The notes beneath the pieces were generated by a model. That model saw only the letters and a list, made by a program, of their open reading frames with translations. It had not been told where the DNA came from and ran no database searches. Source: Paracoccaceae bacterium (GTDB taxonomy: Bacteria > Pseudomonadota > Alphaproteobacteria > Rhodobacterales > Rhodobacteraceae). From it: a DNA stretch of 8,253 nt. The stretch is from positions 1-8,253 of the forward strand of contig JAKITE010000126.1 of NCBI GenBank assembly GCA_021648225.1, read 5' to 3'. Position 1 is the stretch's first letter. Each line of letters starts with the position of its first letter. Position numbers and translations under genes: made by a program. This document shows, piece by piece, positions 1 to 5,742 of this stretch.

Positions 1-112
1 GACTGTTTGAAATCAGGGAAATGACCGGGAAACGGACGCGAAAGCGGTCCGAAACCGGCTGGTGACATGCATTCGAGCAGCGGTCGACAATCTGCCCGCC
101 GCAAATACCCCG

Positions 113-141
113 TTGATCAGACTTTCCTTAACTCTTATATT
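113..141 (+). promoter_or_regulatory. Candidate promoter of the ycjX operon
   Basis: A TTGATC hexamer at 113-118 and TATATT at 136-141 are separated by 17 bases, close to the sigma-70 consensus. Transcription would start near 148, leaving a leader of about 27 bases before the TTG start chosen for ycjX. The -10 side reads CTTATATT, which also resembles the -10 of heat-shock (RpoH) promoters in alphaproteobacteria. That would fit the known heat-shock control of ycjXF in E. coli, but this reading is inference. The promoter lies downstream of the in-frame ATG at 67 and so argues against that longer start. Confidence 0.5.
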
Positions 142-162
142 CGAACGGGGGCGCATGGCCCA

Positions 163-170
163 AGCGAGGA
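163..170 (+). promoter_or_regulatory. Ribosome binding site deciding the ycjX start
   Basis: AGCGAGGA lies 4 bases before TTG 175. It is the only reasonable Shine-Dalgarno sequence near the beginning of the reading frame. The in-frame ATG at 67 has no comparable purine-rich stretch before it. Together with the promoter at 113-141, this points to a TTG start at 175. Confidence 0.5.
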
Positions 171-174
171 TGAT

Positions 175-1590
175 TTGGGCATAGCCAACATAGCAGACCG
201 GATCGCACGGGTGTTTGATGATACCAAAGCCGGCGCGCGGGAAATGACCGAACCGGTGATCAAGCTTGGAGTGACCGGATTGTCGCGCTCGGGCAAAACC
301 GTGTTTATTACCTCGTTGGTGGCCAACCTGCTGGATCGGGGCCGGATGTCGCAATTACAGCCCGCCGCCGAGGGCCGCATCATAGCGGCGTTCTTGCAAC
401 CGCAACCCGATGATACGGTGCCGCGTTTTGAATATGAAACCCATCTTGCGGCGCTGACCGGCAGTGCGCCCCATTGGCCAACCTCCACCCGATCTATCAG
501 CCAGCTACGCCTGTCGCTGCGGCTGCGCCCTGCGGGTATGCTGGCCTCCATGCGCGGTGCCAAAACCATTCATCTGGATATCGTCGATTACCCCGGCGAA
601 TGGCTGCTTGACCTGCCGCTGCTTAACCAATCCTATGCTGAATGGTCTGACAAAACCCTGCAACAGGCACGATCAAACGCGCGAGCATCGCTGGCGGAAG
701 GCTGGCTTGCCCTGCTTGAGGCCGGCGACATTACCGCCGCCCATGATGAACCCGCCGCGCAAAGCCTTGCCAAGGCATTTACGCAATATCTGCATAAATC
801 CCGCGAGGCCGGATATTCCGGTTTTGCCCCGGGGCGGTTTTTGCTGCCCGGCGATCTCCAAGGTTCCCCCGCGTTGACATTTGCGCCGCTGCCACGGCCT
901 GAAAAACCACGCCAAGGCATGTTGTATACCGAATTCCAGCGACGCTATGAATCTTATAAAAAACACGTTGTAAAACCGTTTTTCCGTAATCATTTTGCCA
1001 AAATAGACCGTCAGATTGTGCTGGTGGATGCGCTGGGCGCCATCCATGCCGGCCCGCAAGCGGTTGAGGATCTGCGTAGCGCCATGGCCGATGTGCTGAC
1101 CTGTTTTCGCCCCGGCAAAAACCATTGGCTATCAGACATAACCGGCAAAAAGGTTGAAAAAATCCTGTTTGCCGCCACCAAGGCGGATCATTTGCACCAT
1201 ACCCAACACCCGCAGCTTACCGCAATTATGGAGGCCCTGCTGCGCGATGCCAAAGACCGCGCCGATTTTCACGGGGCCACTACCCAAGCCATGTCAATCG
1301 CAGCCCTGCGCGCCACGGTTGAACAACGGGTTACCCATGATGGCAGCCCGCTGGATTGTGTGCGCGGCGTAACTGCGGATGGCAAAGAAATCGCCATGCA
1401 TCCGGGTGATCTGCCCGATGATCCGGCGCATTTGCTAACCCCCGCGCGTCAAGGTGCTGCCAAATGGCTGGATGCCGAATTTGATACGGTGCAATTTGCG
1501 CCGCCGGTAGTAATCCGTAAACGTGGCGATGGTTTGCCCCATATCCGGCTTGACAAAGCCACGCAATTTTTGATCGGGGACAAGTTATGA
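175..1590 (+). CDS. ycjX: YcjX family P-loop GTPase-like stress protein
   Basis: YcjX (DUF463) is a cytoplasmic P-loop protein of the GTPase class, paired with membrane protein YcjF and linked to heat shock and envelope stress in gammaproteobacteria. Its exact reaction in cells is not settled. From the TTG at 175 the protein is 471 residues, against 465 for E. coli YcjX. Visible motifs are a P-loop GLSRSGKT at 35-42, a G3-like DYPGEW at 138-143 after a hydrophobic strand, and a G4-like TKAD at 335-338. The frame stays open back to an ATG at 67, but the extra 36 residues (many S, R, P) do not look like the family. That ATG also precedes the likely promoter and lacks a binding site. The family often begins shortly before a segment like ADRIARVFDD, as the TTG start gives. 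It is the first gene of a four-gene operon and overlaps the next gene by ATGA at 1587-1590. Identity is firm; the start is moderately sure. Confidence 0.9.
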   Translation: MGIANIADRIARVFDDTKAGAREMTEPVIKLGVTGLSRSGKTVFITSLVANLLDRGRMSQLQPAAEGRIIAAFLQPQPDDTVPRFEYETHLAALTGSAPHWPTSTRSISQLRLSLRLRPAGMLASMRGAKTIHLDIVDYPGEWLLDLPLLNQSYAEWSDKTLQQARSNARASLAEGWLALLEAGDITAAHDEPAAQSLAKAFTQYLHKSREAGYSGFAPGRFLLPGDLQGSPALTFAPLPRPEKPRQGMLYTEFQRRYESYKKHVVKPFFRNHFAKIDRQIVLVDALGAIHAGPQAVEDLRSAMADVLTCFRPGKNHWLSDITGKKVEKILFAATKADHLHHTQHPQLTAIMEALLRDAKDRADFHGATTQAMSIAALRATVEQRVTHDGSPLDCVRGVTADGKEIAMHPGDLPDDPAHLLTPARQGAAKWLDAEFDTVQFAPPVVIRKRGDGLPHIRLDKATQFLIGDKL

Positions 1591-2036
1591 GCATCATTGA
1601 AACCCGCCGTGCAAGGCCGGATGATGCTGAGGAATGCGCGGCAATATTGCAGGAATGGATTGACGAAACCGACTGGTTCCCCTCGATCCACCCTGCTGGC
1701 GCTGCGGCATCGATGTTGCGCGCGCAGATCAATGCGGTCGGGTTTACGCTGGCGCTGGAAAACGGCCAGATCGCCGGATTTTCCTGTCTGGCCAACGGGG
1801 TTTTGGAATTTTTATATATCCGCCATGCCAGCCGTGGCAAAGGCATTGGCTGTATGTTGCTGGACCGATGCAAATTTACCAACCCCGGCGGGTTTAGCCT
1901 GTGGACCTTTCAGCAAAACCTTGCCGCGCGGCGGTTTTATGAACGCGAAGGATTTATCGAGGCCGAACGCAGTGACGGCGCAGGCAATGAAGAAGGCCTG
2001 CCGGATATCCGGTATATTTGGGAGGGCAGAACATGA
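1587..2036 (+). CDS. GNAT family N-acetyltransferase
   Basis: A 149-residue Gcn5-related N-acetyltransferase, which would transfer an acetyl group from acetyl-CoA to an amine. The substrate cannot be told from sequence. The acetyl-CoA pyrophosphate loop (motif A) is SRGKGIG at 82-88, just after the strand LEFLYIRH at 73-80. Motif B is visible as FQQN at 108-111 followed by ARRFYEREGF at 114-123, the usual Asn and Tyr arrangement. The N-terminus (RRARPDDAEECAAIL) is the typical first strand and helix. The length is a normal single-domain size. ATG 1587 overlaps the ycjX stop by four bases and has GGGGA at 1576-1580 six bases upstream, so start and coupling are well supported. It sits between ycjX and ycjF, which are adjacent in E. 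coli. A role in modifying one of these partners is possible but is pure inference. Confidence 0.88.
   Translation: MSIIETRRARPDDAEECAAILQEWIDETDWFPSIHPAGAAASMLRAQINAVGFTLALENGQIAGFSCLANGVLEFLYIRHASRGKGIGCMLLDRCKFTNPGGFSLWTFQQNLAARRFYEREGFIEAERSDGAGNEEGLPDIRYIWEGRT
2020..2026 (+). promoter_or_regulatory. Ribosome binding site deciding the ycjF start
   Basis: GGGAGGG lies six bases before ATG 2033, within the last codons of the acetyltransferase gene. The same frame also offers TTG at 2018, but that codon overlaps the site itself and cannot use it. The ATG at 2033 is therefore the start, giving an ATGA overlap with the upstream stop. Confidence 0.75.
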
Positions 2037-3031
2037 ATGCGCGCAAAGGTCCGGTGATGCTGGAGGTCAAAGACCTTGATCCCGGGGGAACCCCTGCACA
2101 GGCAGCGCCGGTGCCTGATTTTGACCAACCAACCGGTGCGGCAATGCAGCGGGTAACCGCAATTGCCGCGCGGCCACGCAGCTGGCTTTCGCGGGTTTTC
2201 TGGCTGGCCAGCGCCAGCCTGATTGGCTTGATGGCCTCAATCACCGCATGGGATTTTGTTGAAAACCTGCTGGTGCGAAACCTGATTTTGGGGCGAATAT
2301 CTTTGGGCCTGATCGGGGTTATCCTGCTGGTATTTGCAATTATAATTCTGCGCGAACTGGCCGGATTTGCCCGTATGCGGCGGCTGGACGGGTTTCGTGC
2401 GCAAACCGTAGCGGCGCGCAATTCCGGCCAGCGGGATCAGGCGTTAAAATCGGTTCACGGGCTGGCAGCACTTTATGCGGGGCGCGAAGAATTGCGCTGG
2501 GCGCGTCAAACGGTAAAGGAACGCGAGGCAGAATTGCTGGACGCAGACGCATTGCTTGATCTGGCAGAGCTGGAAATGATGGCTGTGCTGGACAGCCAAG
2601 CCCGCGCCGAGGTTGAAATTGCCAGTCGCCAAGTGGCAGCGGCCACCGCGCTTATCCCGATGGCTTTGGCGGATGTGCTGATTGCGCTTGGCAGCAATGT
2701 TTCGATGGTGCGCCGGATCGCCGGAATTTATGGCGGGCGCGCGGGGGTGCTCGGGTCTTGGCGGTTGTTGCGCGCGGTTGCTGCGCATCTGGTGGCCACG
2801 GGGGCAATGGCAATTGGCGATGATCTGATCGGGTCCGTGGCGGGGGGTGGTATGGTTTCGAAAATCTCGCGGCGTTTTGGCGAGGGGGTCATCAATGGTG
2901 CCCTGACCGCAAGGGTGGGCATTGCCGCCATGGAGGTCTGCCGCCCGATGCCGTTTGAAGCGTTGAAAAAACCTCGGGTGACCAGCGTTGTCAAGGCGGC
3001 GCTGGCCGGGATGTTTGGGAAGAGTGAATGA
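2033..3031 (+). CDS. ycjF: YcjF family inner-membrane protein (TIGR01620/DUF697)
   Basis: An inner-membrane protein that is the conserved partner of YcjX. It is linked to envelope stress in other proteobacteria; its molecular activity is not established. The protein is 332 residues (E. coli YcjF is 353). After about 50 polar, Pro-rich residues there are two membrane segments, roughly 52-74 and 86-107. A charged, probably coiled helical region follows (about 110-200), including REELRWARQTVKEREAEL at 151-168. The C-terminal DUF697 region (about 200-300) carries small-residue-rich hydrophobic helices and the family signature EGVINGALTARVG at 284-296, then AMEVCRPMPF at 299-308. The start is fixed by the site at 2020-2026. 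It overlaps the next gene by ATGA at 3028-3031. Composition is GC-rich: a hand count of one line (2581-2640) gives 39 G/C of 60. Confidence 0.9.
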   Translation: MNARKGPVMLEVKDLDPGGTPAQAAPVPDFDQPTGAAMQRVTAIAARPRSWLSRVFWLASASLIGLMASITAWDFVENLLVRNLILGRISLGLIGVILLVFAIIILRELAGFARMRRLDGFRAQTVAARNSGQRDQALKSVHGLAALYAGREELRWARQTVKEREAELLDADALLDLAELEMMAVLDSQARAEVEIASRQVAAATALIPMALADVLIALGSNVSMVRRIAGIYGGRAGVLGSWRLLRAVAAHLVATGAMAIGDDLIGSVAGGGMVSKISRRFGEGVINGALTARVGIAAMEVCRPMPFEALKKPRVTSVVKAALAGMFGKSE

Positions 3032-4818
3032 GCGATATCAATAAAGCAACCCGAGATTATTTATGTGCATATATTGACCGACCTGATCCGGGTTTTGCGG
3101 TAATGCTTAAAGCCCCTTGGGGGGCGGGTAAAACCCATTTGATCAAGGAAATCATTAATGAAATAGAAGGTAAAAAGCCGCTTTATGTCAGCCTGTTCGG
3201 GGTTGGGTCAATGGAGGAGGTAGAGCAGGCTATTTTTATGGCTAGCCTGCCAATGCTGGGCACAGATTGGGCAAAAGCGGTGGGCCGTGTTGGCAAGATG
3301 GCGTTGAAATTTATTCCTGTTGATTTCAAAGGTATAAAGCCCGAAGATTTCTTGAAACTTGAATTACCGCAAACACTGATTTTCGATGATCTGGAACGAA
3401 CAAGAATGGCCCCCAGAGAAATTCTGGGGACCATAAACGGGTTTGTTGAACATCAGGGGCGAAATGTCATTGTGCTTGCTAATGAGAAAAAACTGTGGGG
3501 AAAGAAAAACCGGAAGGAAAAAGAAAAAGTTATCGGCCGGACGTTGACCGTGGTTGCGGATATAGATGCAGCACTTGACGCATTGTTTGAAAAACTGGGC
3601 AAAAACGTCAAGGGGTTCCTATCGGAAAGTCGCGGCATCGTTGTCGAAATATTTGAACAAGCTGGCTACGAAAATCTTCGAACGTTGGAGCAGGCATTGT
3701 GGGAATTTGAGCGGGTTTACAATGTGCTGGAAGAACGGTTTTTGAAAAAGACTGAGGGCATGGTGGCACTGTTGCGCCTGTTTTTGGCTTTGACGCTGGA
3801 GGTGAAGGCGGGGACGCTGGGGTTGGCGGATTTGAAGTTGAGGGGTGATATTGAATATAACAATAAATCAAAGTTTGAAAATTTACGAAAGACAGGGCAG
3901 AAGTATGGAAATGAGGAAATTAAATACGGGCGGTATGGTAGTGTAATATCTACTGAATTTGCGATTGCACTGATATGGGATGGTGCGATTAATTCAGGAA
4001 AAATCAATAGCACGCTTGCCCAACACAATTTGTTTATTGAGCCTCAAGACGAAGTAGAATGGCAAACGGTTTGGTGGGTCTGGCACCGTGAAGCCGCTGT
4101 TGTTGAAGCGGCATTTGTAGAAATGACAAAAAAATTTGAAGCACGCGAATATCTCGAACCGGAGGCCTTGTTACAAGTTTTTTCGGTTTGGCTGAATACA
4201 TTTGAAATAGGGTTAAGCAACAAAAAAATAGATACGTTGGAAGCCGAATGCCAAGTGTATATTGCCGATATAGAGGCTGCCAAAACGCTGCCGGCAACTA
4301 AACCTGACAGCCACAGCTATAATCGCGAAAATTCAGCCACCTACGGGCTTGGTTTTCCGCACCGAGATACCGCAAGGGGTGATGCCTTTTGGCGGCTTCA
4401 CGATGAAATGTATGCGGCCCAGGACCGGCTGCTTTTGGGAAGCTATGAAGAATATTGTTCAAAACTGCTCGGGTGGATGGAAACTGATCCAGACAGGTTT
4501 TCGACGGTTTTATCTGACACAGGTCGAGACGGTGTTTATGGATTTAGACCAGTTTTAGCTGCGATGGACAAGGATAAATTTGTTTCAAAACTGGTGGACC
4601 CGTCGATCAAAAATCAGGAGTCAGTTTTTAAGACACTAAAATACCGTTACCAAAAGCCGAGTCAGGAATTGGTAGATGAGCGGCGTTGGCTGAGTGGCGT
4701 TGTTGAGTTGTTGGATGCGCACGCCAAAGCCCTCAAGGGGGTTAAGAAACATCAACTGGAATCAAAAATGGAATTCAATCTGCGCCCAATTATTGATGGC
4801 TGGATAAGCGACAACTAG
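3028..4818 (+). CDS. KAP-type P-loop NTPase, possible phage-defence ATPase
   Basis: A 596-residue P-loop NTPase that I place in the KAP class (STAND/AAA-like ATPases, which include phage-exclusion protein PifA and the QatA ATPase). Its function here is unknown. The N-terminal ATPase occupies about 1-230. Walker A is APWGAGKT at 29-36, with the Trp typical of KAP proteins and Ala in place of the first Gly. LYVSLFGVGS at 52-61 is a strand seen in this group. Walker B is TLIFDDLER at 116-124, with D120 and D121. A sensor-1-like strand VIVLANEKK lies at 147-155, and a basic stretch then leads to EKVIGRT at 166-172. No membrane segment is inserted in the ATPase domain, unlike some KAP proteins. 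Residues about 230-596 are helical, rich in aromatic and charged residues, and unrecognised; they may sense a trigger or act as effector. The start overlaps the ycjF stop by ATGA, with AGAG and GGGA upstream. Composition is AT-rich in places (line 3841-3900: 19 G/C of 60), suggesting acquisition by transfer. Confidence 0.75.
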   Translation: MSDINKATRDYLCAYIDRPDPGFAVMLKAPWGAGKTHLIKEIINEIEGKKPLYVSLFGVGSMEEVEQAIFMASLPMLGTDWAKAVGRVGKMALKFIPVDFKGIKPEDFLKLELPQTLIFDDLERTRMAPREILGTINGFVEHQGRNVIVLANEKKLWGKKNRKEKEKVIGRTLTVVADIDAALDALFEKLGKNVKGFLSESRGIVVEIFEQAGYENLRTLEQALWEFERVYNVLEERFLKKTEGMVALLRLFLALTLEVKAGTLGLADLKLRGDIEYNNKSKFENLRKTGQKYGNEEIKYGRYGSVISTEFAIALIWDGAINSGKINSTLAQHNLFIEPQDEVEWQTVWWVWHREAAVVEAAFVEMTKKFEAREYLEPEALLQVFSVWLNTFEIGLSNKKIDTLEAECQVYIADIEAAKTLPATKPDSHSYNRENSATYGLGFPHRDTARGDAFWRLHDEMYAAQDRLLLGSYEEYCSKLLGWMETDPDRFSTVLSDTGRDGVYGFRPVLAAMDKDKFVSKLVDPSIKNQESVFKTLKYRYQKPSQELVDERRWLSGVVELLDAHAKALKGVKKHQLESKMEFNLRPIIDGWISDN

Positions 4819-4828
4819 CCTTCCACTT

Positions 4829-4873
4829 TGGGGGCATTTAGCCCCCATGCGGGGAATGCTCCCATTCGGGAGC
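4829..4873 (+). terminator. GC-rich double hairpin after the operon, possible terminator
   Basis: A perfect 7-bp stem (4829-4835 with 4841-4847, loop ATTTA) begins 11 bases after the KAP stop. A second 6-bp stem follows (4858-4863 with 4868-4873, loop ATTC). Neither is followed by a real T-tract; only a mixed GTGTTGTT comes after the second. It may terminate or stabilise the operon transcript. The bases can also pair in another way: 4830-4838 with 4855-4863, one G-U pair, enclosing 4843-4846 with 4851-4854. Confidence 0.45.
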
Positions 4874-4981
4874 GGGTGTTGTTCCGGAATATTGATGTTT
4901 TGCGGGGGTTGGTTTTGGGTTTGCTGCAAGCCGTGGGAAGAAAGTATGTTTTCGGGATCTGGCGATGTAAAATTTCCTTAT

Positions 4982-5004
4982 TTTATTACATATATTGCAA
5001 TAAA
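4982..5004 (+). promoter_or_regulatory. Dyad overlapping the -35 of the small gene, candidate operator
   Basis: TTTATTACA at 4982-4990 and TGCAATAAA at 4996-5004 are an inverted repeat matching at 8 of 9 positions around TATAT. The right arm covers the -35 hexamer at 4995-5000. The geometry suits a dimeric regulator that blocks or activates the promoter. The AT-richness of this stretch makes chance a real possibility, and I do not recognise the site as that of a named regulator. Confidence 0.35.
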
Positions 5005-5024
5005 TCGGAACAATATCCTAATAT
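4995..5024 (+). promoter_or_regulatory. Candidate promoter of the 77-residue gene
   Basis: TTGCAA at 4995-5000 and TAATAT at 5019-5024 are separated by 18 bases and lie in the most AT-rich stretch of the window. The start of transcription would be near 5031, about 30 bases before the ATG at 5060. The small gene thus appears to have its own transcript, independent of the operon upstream. Confidence 0.55.
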
Positions 5025-5048
5025 CTTATCAGAAACAGCAATTTTGAT

Positions 5049-5054
5049 AGGAGG
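5049..5054 (+). promoter_or_regulatory. Consensus ribosome binding site of the small gene
   Basis: AGGAGG is a perfect Shine-Dalgarno sequence, five bases before ATG 5060. It is the strongest such site in the window. It fixes the start of a gene that could otherwise be dismissed as too short. Confidence 0.8.
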
Positions 5055-5059
5055 CCATC

Positions 5060-5293
5060 ATGGCAAATACATCAACCCATAAAGTAATTTCCGCCAAAGA
5101 TGCCGGTAATGGCGGCACGGTTTATCTGACTTCTTGTGATGCGTGGACACCGGATGTGGCCATTGCCGAGCTGTTGGAAAAAGATGATGAAAGCTGGCGT
5201 TTGGCTTTTGCAAACCGGCTGCACGAGGTTGTGGAGCCTAATTTGGTTAATGCGCGCGAAAACACGCTGGGCCTGGCGGAATTGGCCGCCTGA
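5060..5293 (+). CDS. Small DUF2849-like protein
   Basis: A 77-residue cytoplasmic protein with no signal peptide or membrane segment. Residues 8-48 resemble the start of DUF2849 proteins of alphaproteobacteria: KVISA, then G-T-V-Y-L-T at 19-24, WTPDVA at 29-34, AEL at 36-38 and WRLAFA at 46-51. I place it there tentatively. Members I recall are nearer 100 residues and often sit beside sulfite/nitrite reductase genes. This one is shorter, ends in NTLGLAELAA, and has no such neighbour. Function is unknown even in the family. That it is a real gene is well supported by a promoter at 4995-5024, a perfect ribosome binding site at 5049-5054, coding-like composition and a terminator hairpin 30 bases after the stop. 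It is likely monocistronic and may be controlled by a regulator binding the dyad at its -35. Confidence 0.75.
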   Translation: MANTSTHKVISAKDAGNGGTVYLTSCDAWTPDVAIAELLEKDDESWRLAFANRLHEVVEPNLVNARENTLGLAELAA

Positions 5294-5322
5294 GGATTTT
5301 GAGTATTTAGGCAACAAAGAAA

Positions 5323-5365
5323 CCGGGGTTATGCCAGTGACGGCACGTCTCCGGCTTTTTGTTTT
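5323..5365 (+). terminator. Terminator shared by converging genes
   Basis: CCGGGG at 5323-5328 pairs with CTCCGG at 5349-5354 (one G-U pair). Inside it, TGCC at 5332-5335 pairs with GGCA at 5342-5345. On the + strand CTTTTTGTTTT follows at 5355-5365, ending the small gene. Read from the - strand, the hairpin is followed by TTTCTTTGTT, so it probably also ends the haemoglobin transcript. The haemoglobin stop codon (5329-5331) lies inside the hairpin. Confidence 0.65.
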
Positions 5366-5742
5366 GACTGGATCAGGCCGATTCGCAACCCCCTGCCAAT
5401 GCGATGGGCCAGTGCTGACCAACTGGTGGCGAGATCCTCGGGCAGGGTGTCGTTAACGGTTTCATCAAACAGATCCAGCCACAGGGCGAAATGCTCGGGC
5501 AGCACCGCAGGGCGTTGGCTGTGCACCTGTTGCGGGTTGCCATCATAGGAGCGTTCAAACAGAATTGCATTGCGCCAGAAACGCGCGATCTTGGCCTCGT
5601 GTTCGACCCAGATTTCAGGTTCATCGGGCACGGTTTTGAAAAACACCGGTCCCAACACATCATGCAGGCGGATGCGGCGATAGAATTCGGTGACTACATC
5701 ATTGATTTGCTCGGCGGTGATTGGAAATCGTGCTAGGGTCAT
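5329..5742 (-). CDS. Group III truncated haemoglobin
   Basis: A 137-residue single-domain haem protein of the 2-on-2 globin fold, group III (P). The best studied member, Campylobacter Ctb, binds O2 tightly and is tied to nitrosative stress and microaerobic growth. Aligned by eye with Ctb, the haem-pocket residues are present: Tyr21 (B10) in EFYRRI, His48 (E7) in EHEAKIARFW, proximal His74 (F8) in QQVH, and Trp88 (G8) in ALWLDLF. The final residues (about 126-137) are polar and probably disordered. The reading frame extends 12 codons upstream to another ATG, but the start at 5742 gives an ATGA overlap with the monooxygenase stop and has GAGG six bases ahead, so I chose it. It would be translated with the monooxygenase upstream. 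The direct function (O2 delivery, NO or peroxide detoxification) cannot be decided here. The 3' end is embedded in the shared terminator. Confidence 0.88.
   Translation of the reverse strand: MTLARFPITAEQINDVVTEFYRRIRLHDVLGPVFFKTVPDEPEIWVEHEAKIARFWRNAILFERSYDGNPQQVHSQRPAVLPEHFALWLDLFDETVNDTLPEDLATSWSALAHRIGRGLRIGLIQSKQKAGDVPSLA

Noticed and set aside
3..65. Short open stretch at the left edge ending in TGA 63-65, possibly the tail of an upstream gene rich in Lys and Arg
   Set aside because: Only 20 codons are visible, with no recognisable motif, and the stretch also forms a hairpin. It cannot be told from a chance frame.
67..174. N-terminal extension of YcjX from ATG 67
   Set aside because: No binding site before it, the likely promoter lies within it, and the residues do not resemble the family's N-terminus.
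673..1125. A - strand open frame of 150 codons inside ycjX
   Set aside because: Antisense shadow of the GC-rich ycjX gene; no motif and no ribosome binding site.
4828..5082. Open frame of 84 codons between the NTPase gene and the small gene
   Set aside because: It runs through the hairpins and the AT-rich promoter and overlaps the well-supported start at 5060; composition is not coding-like.
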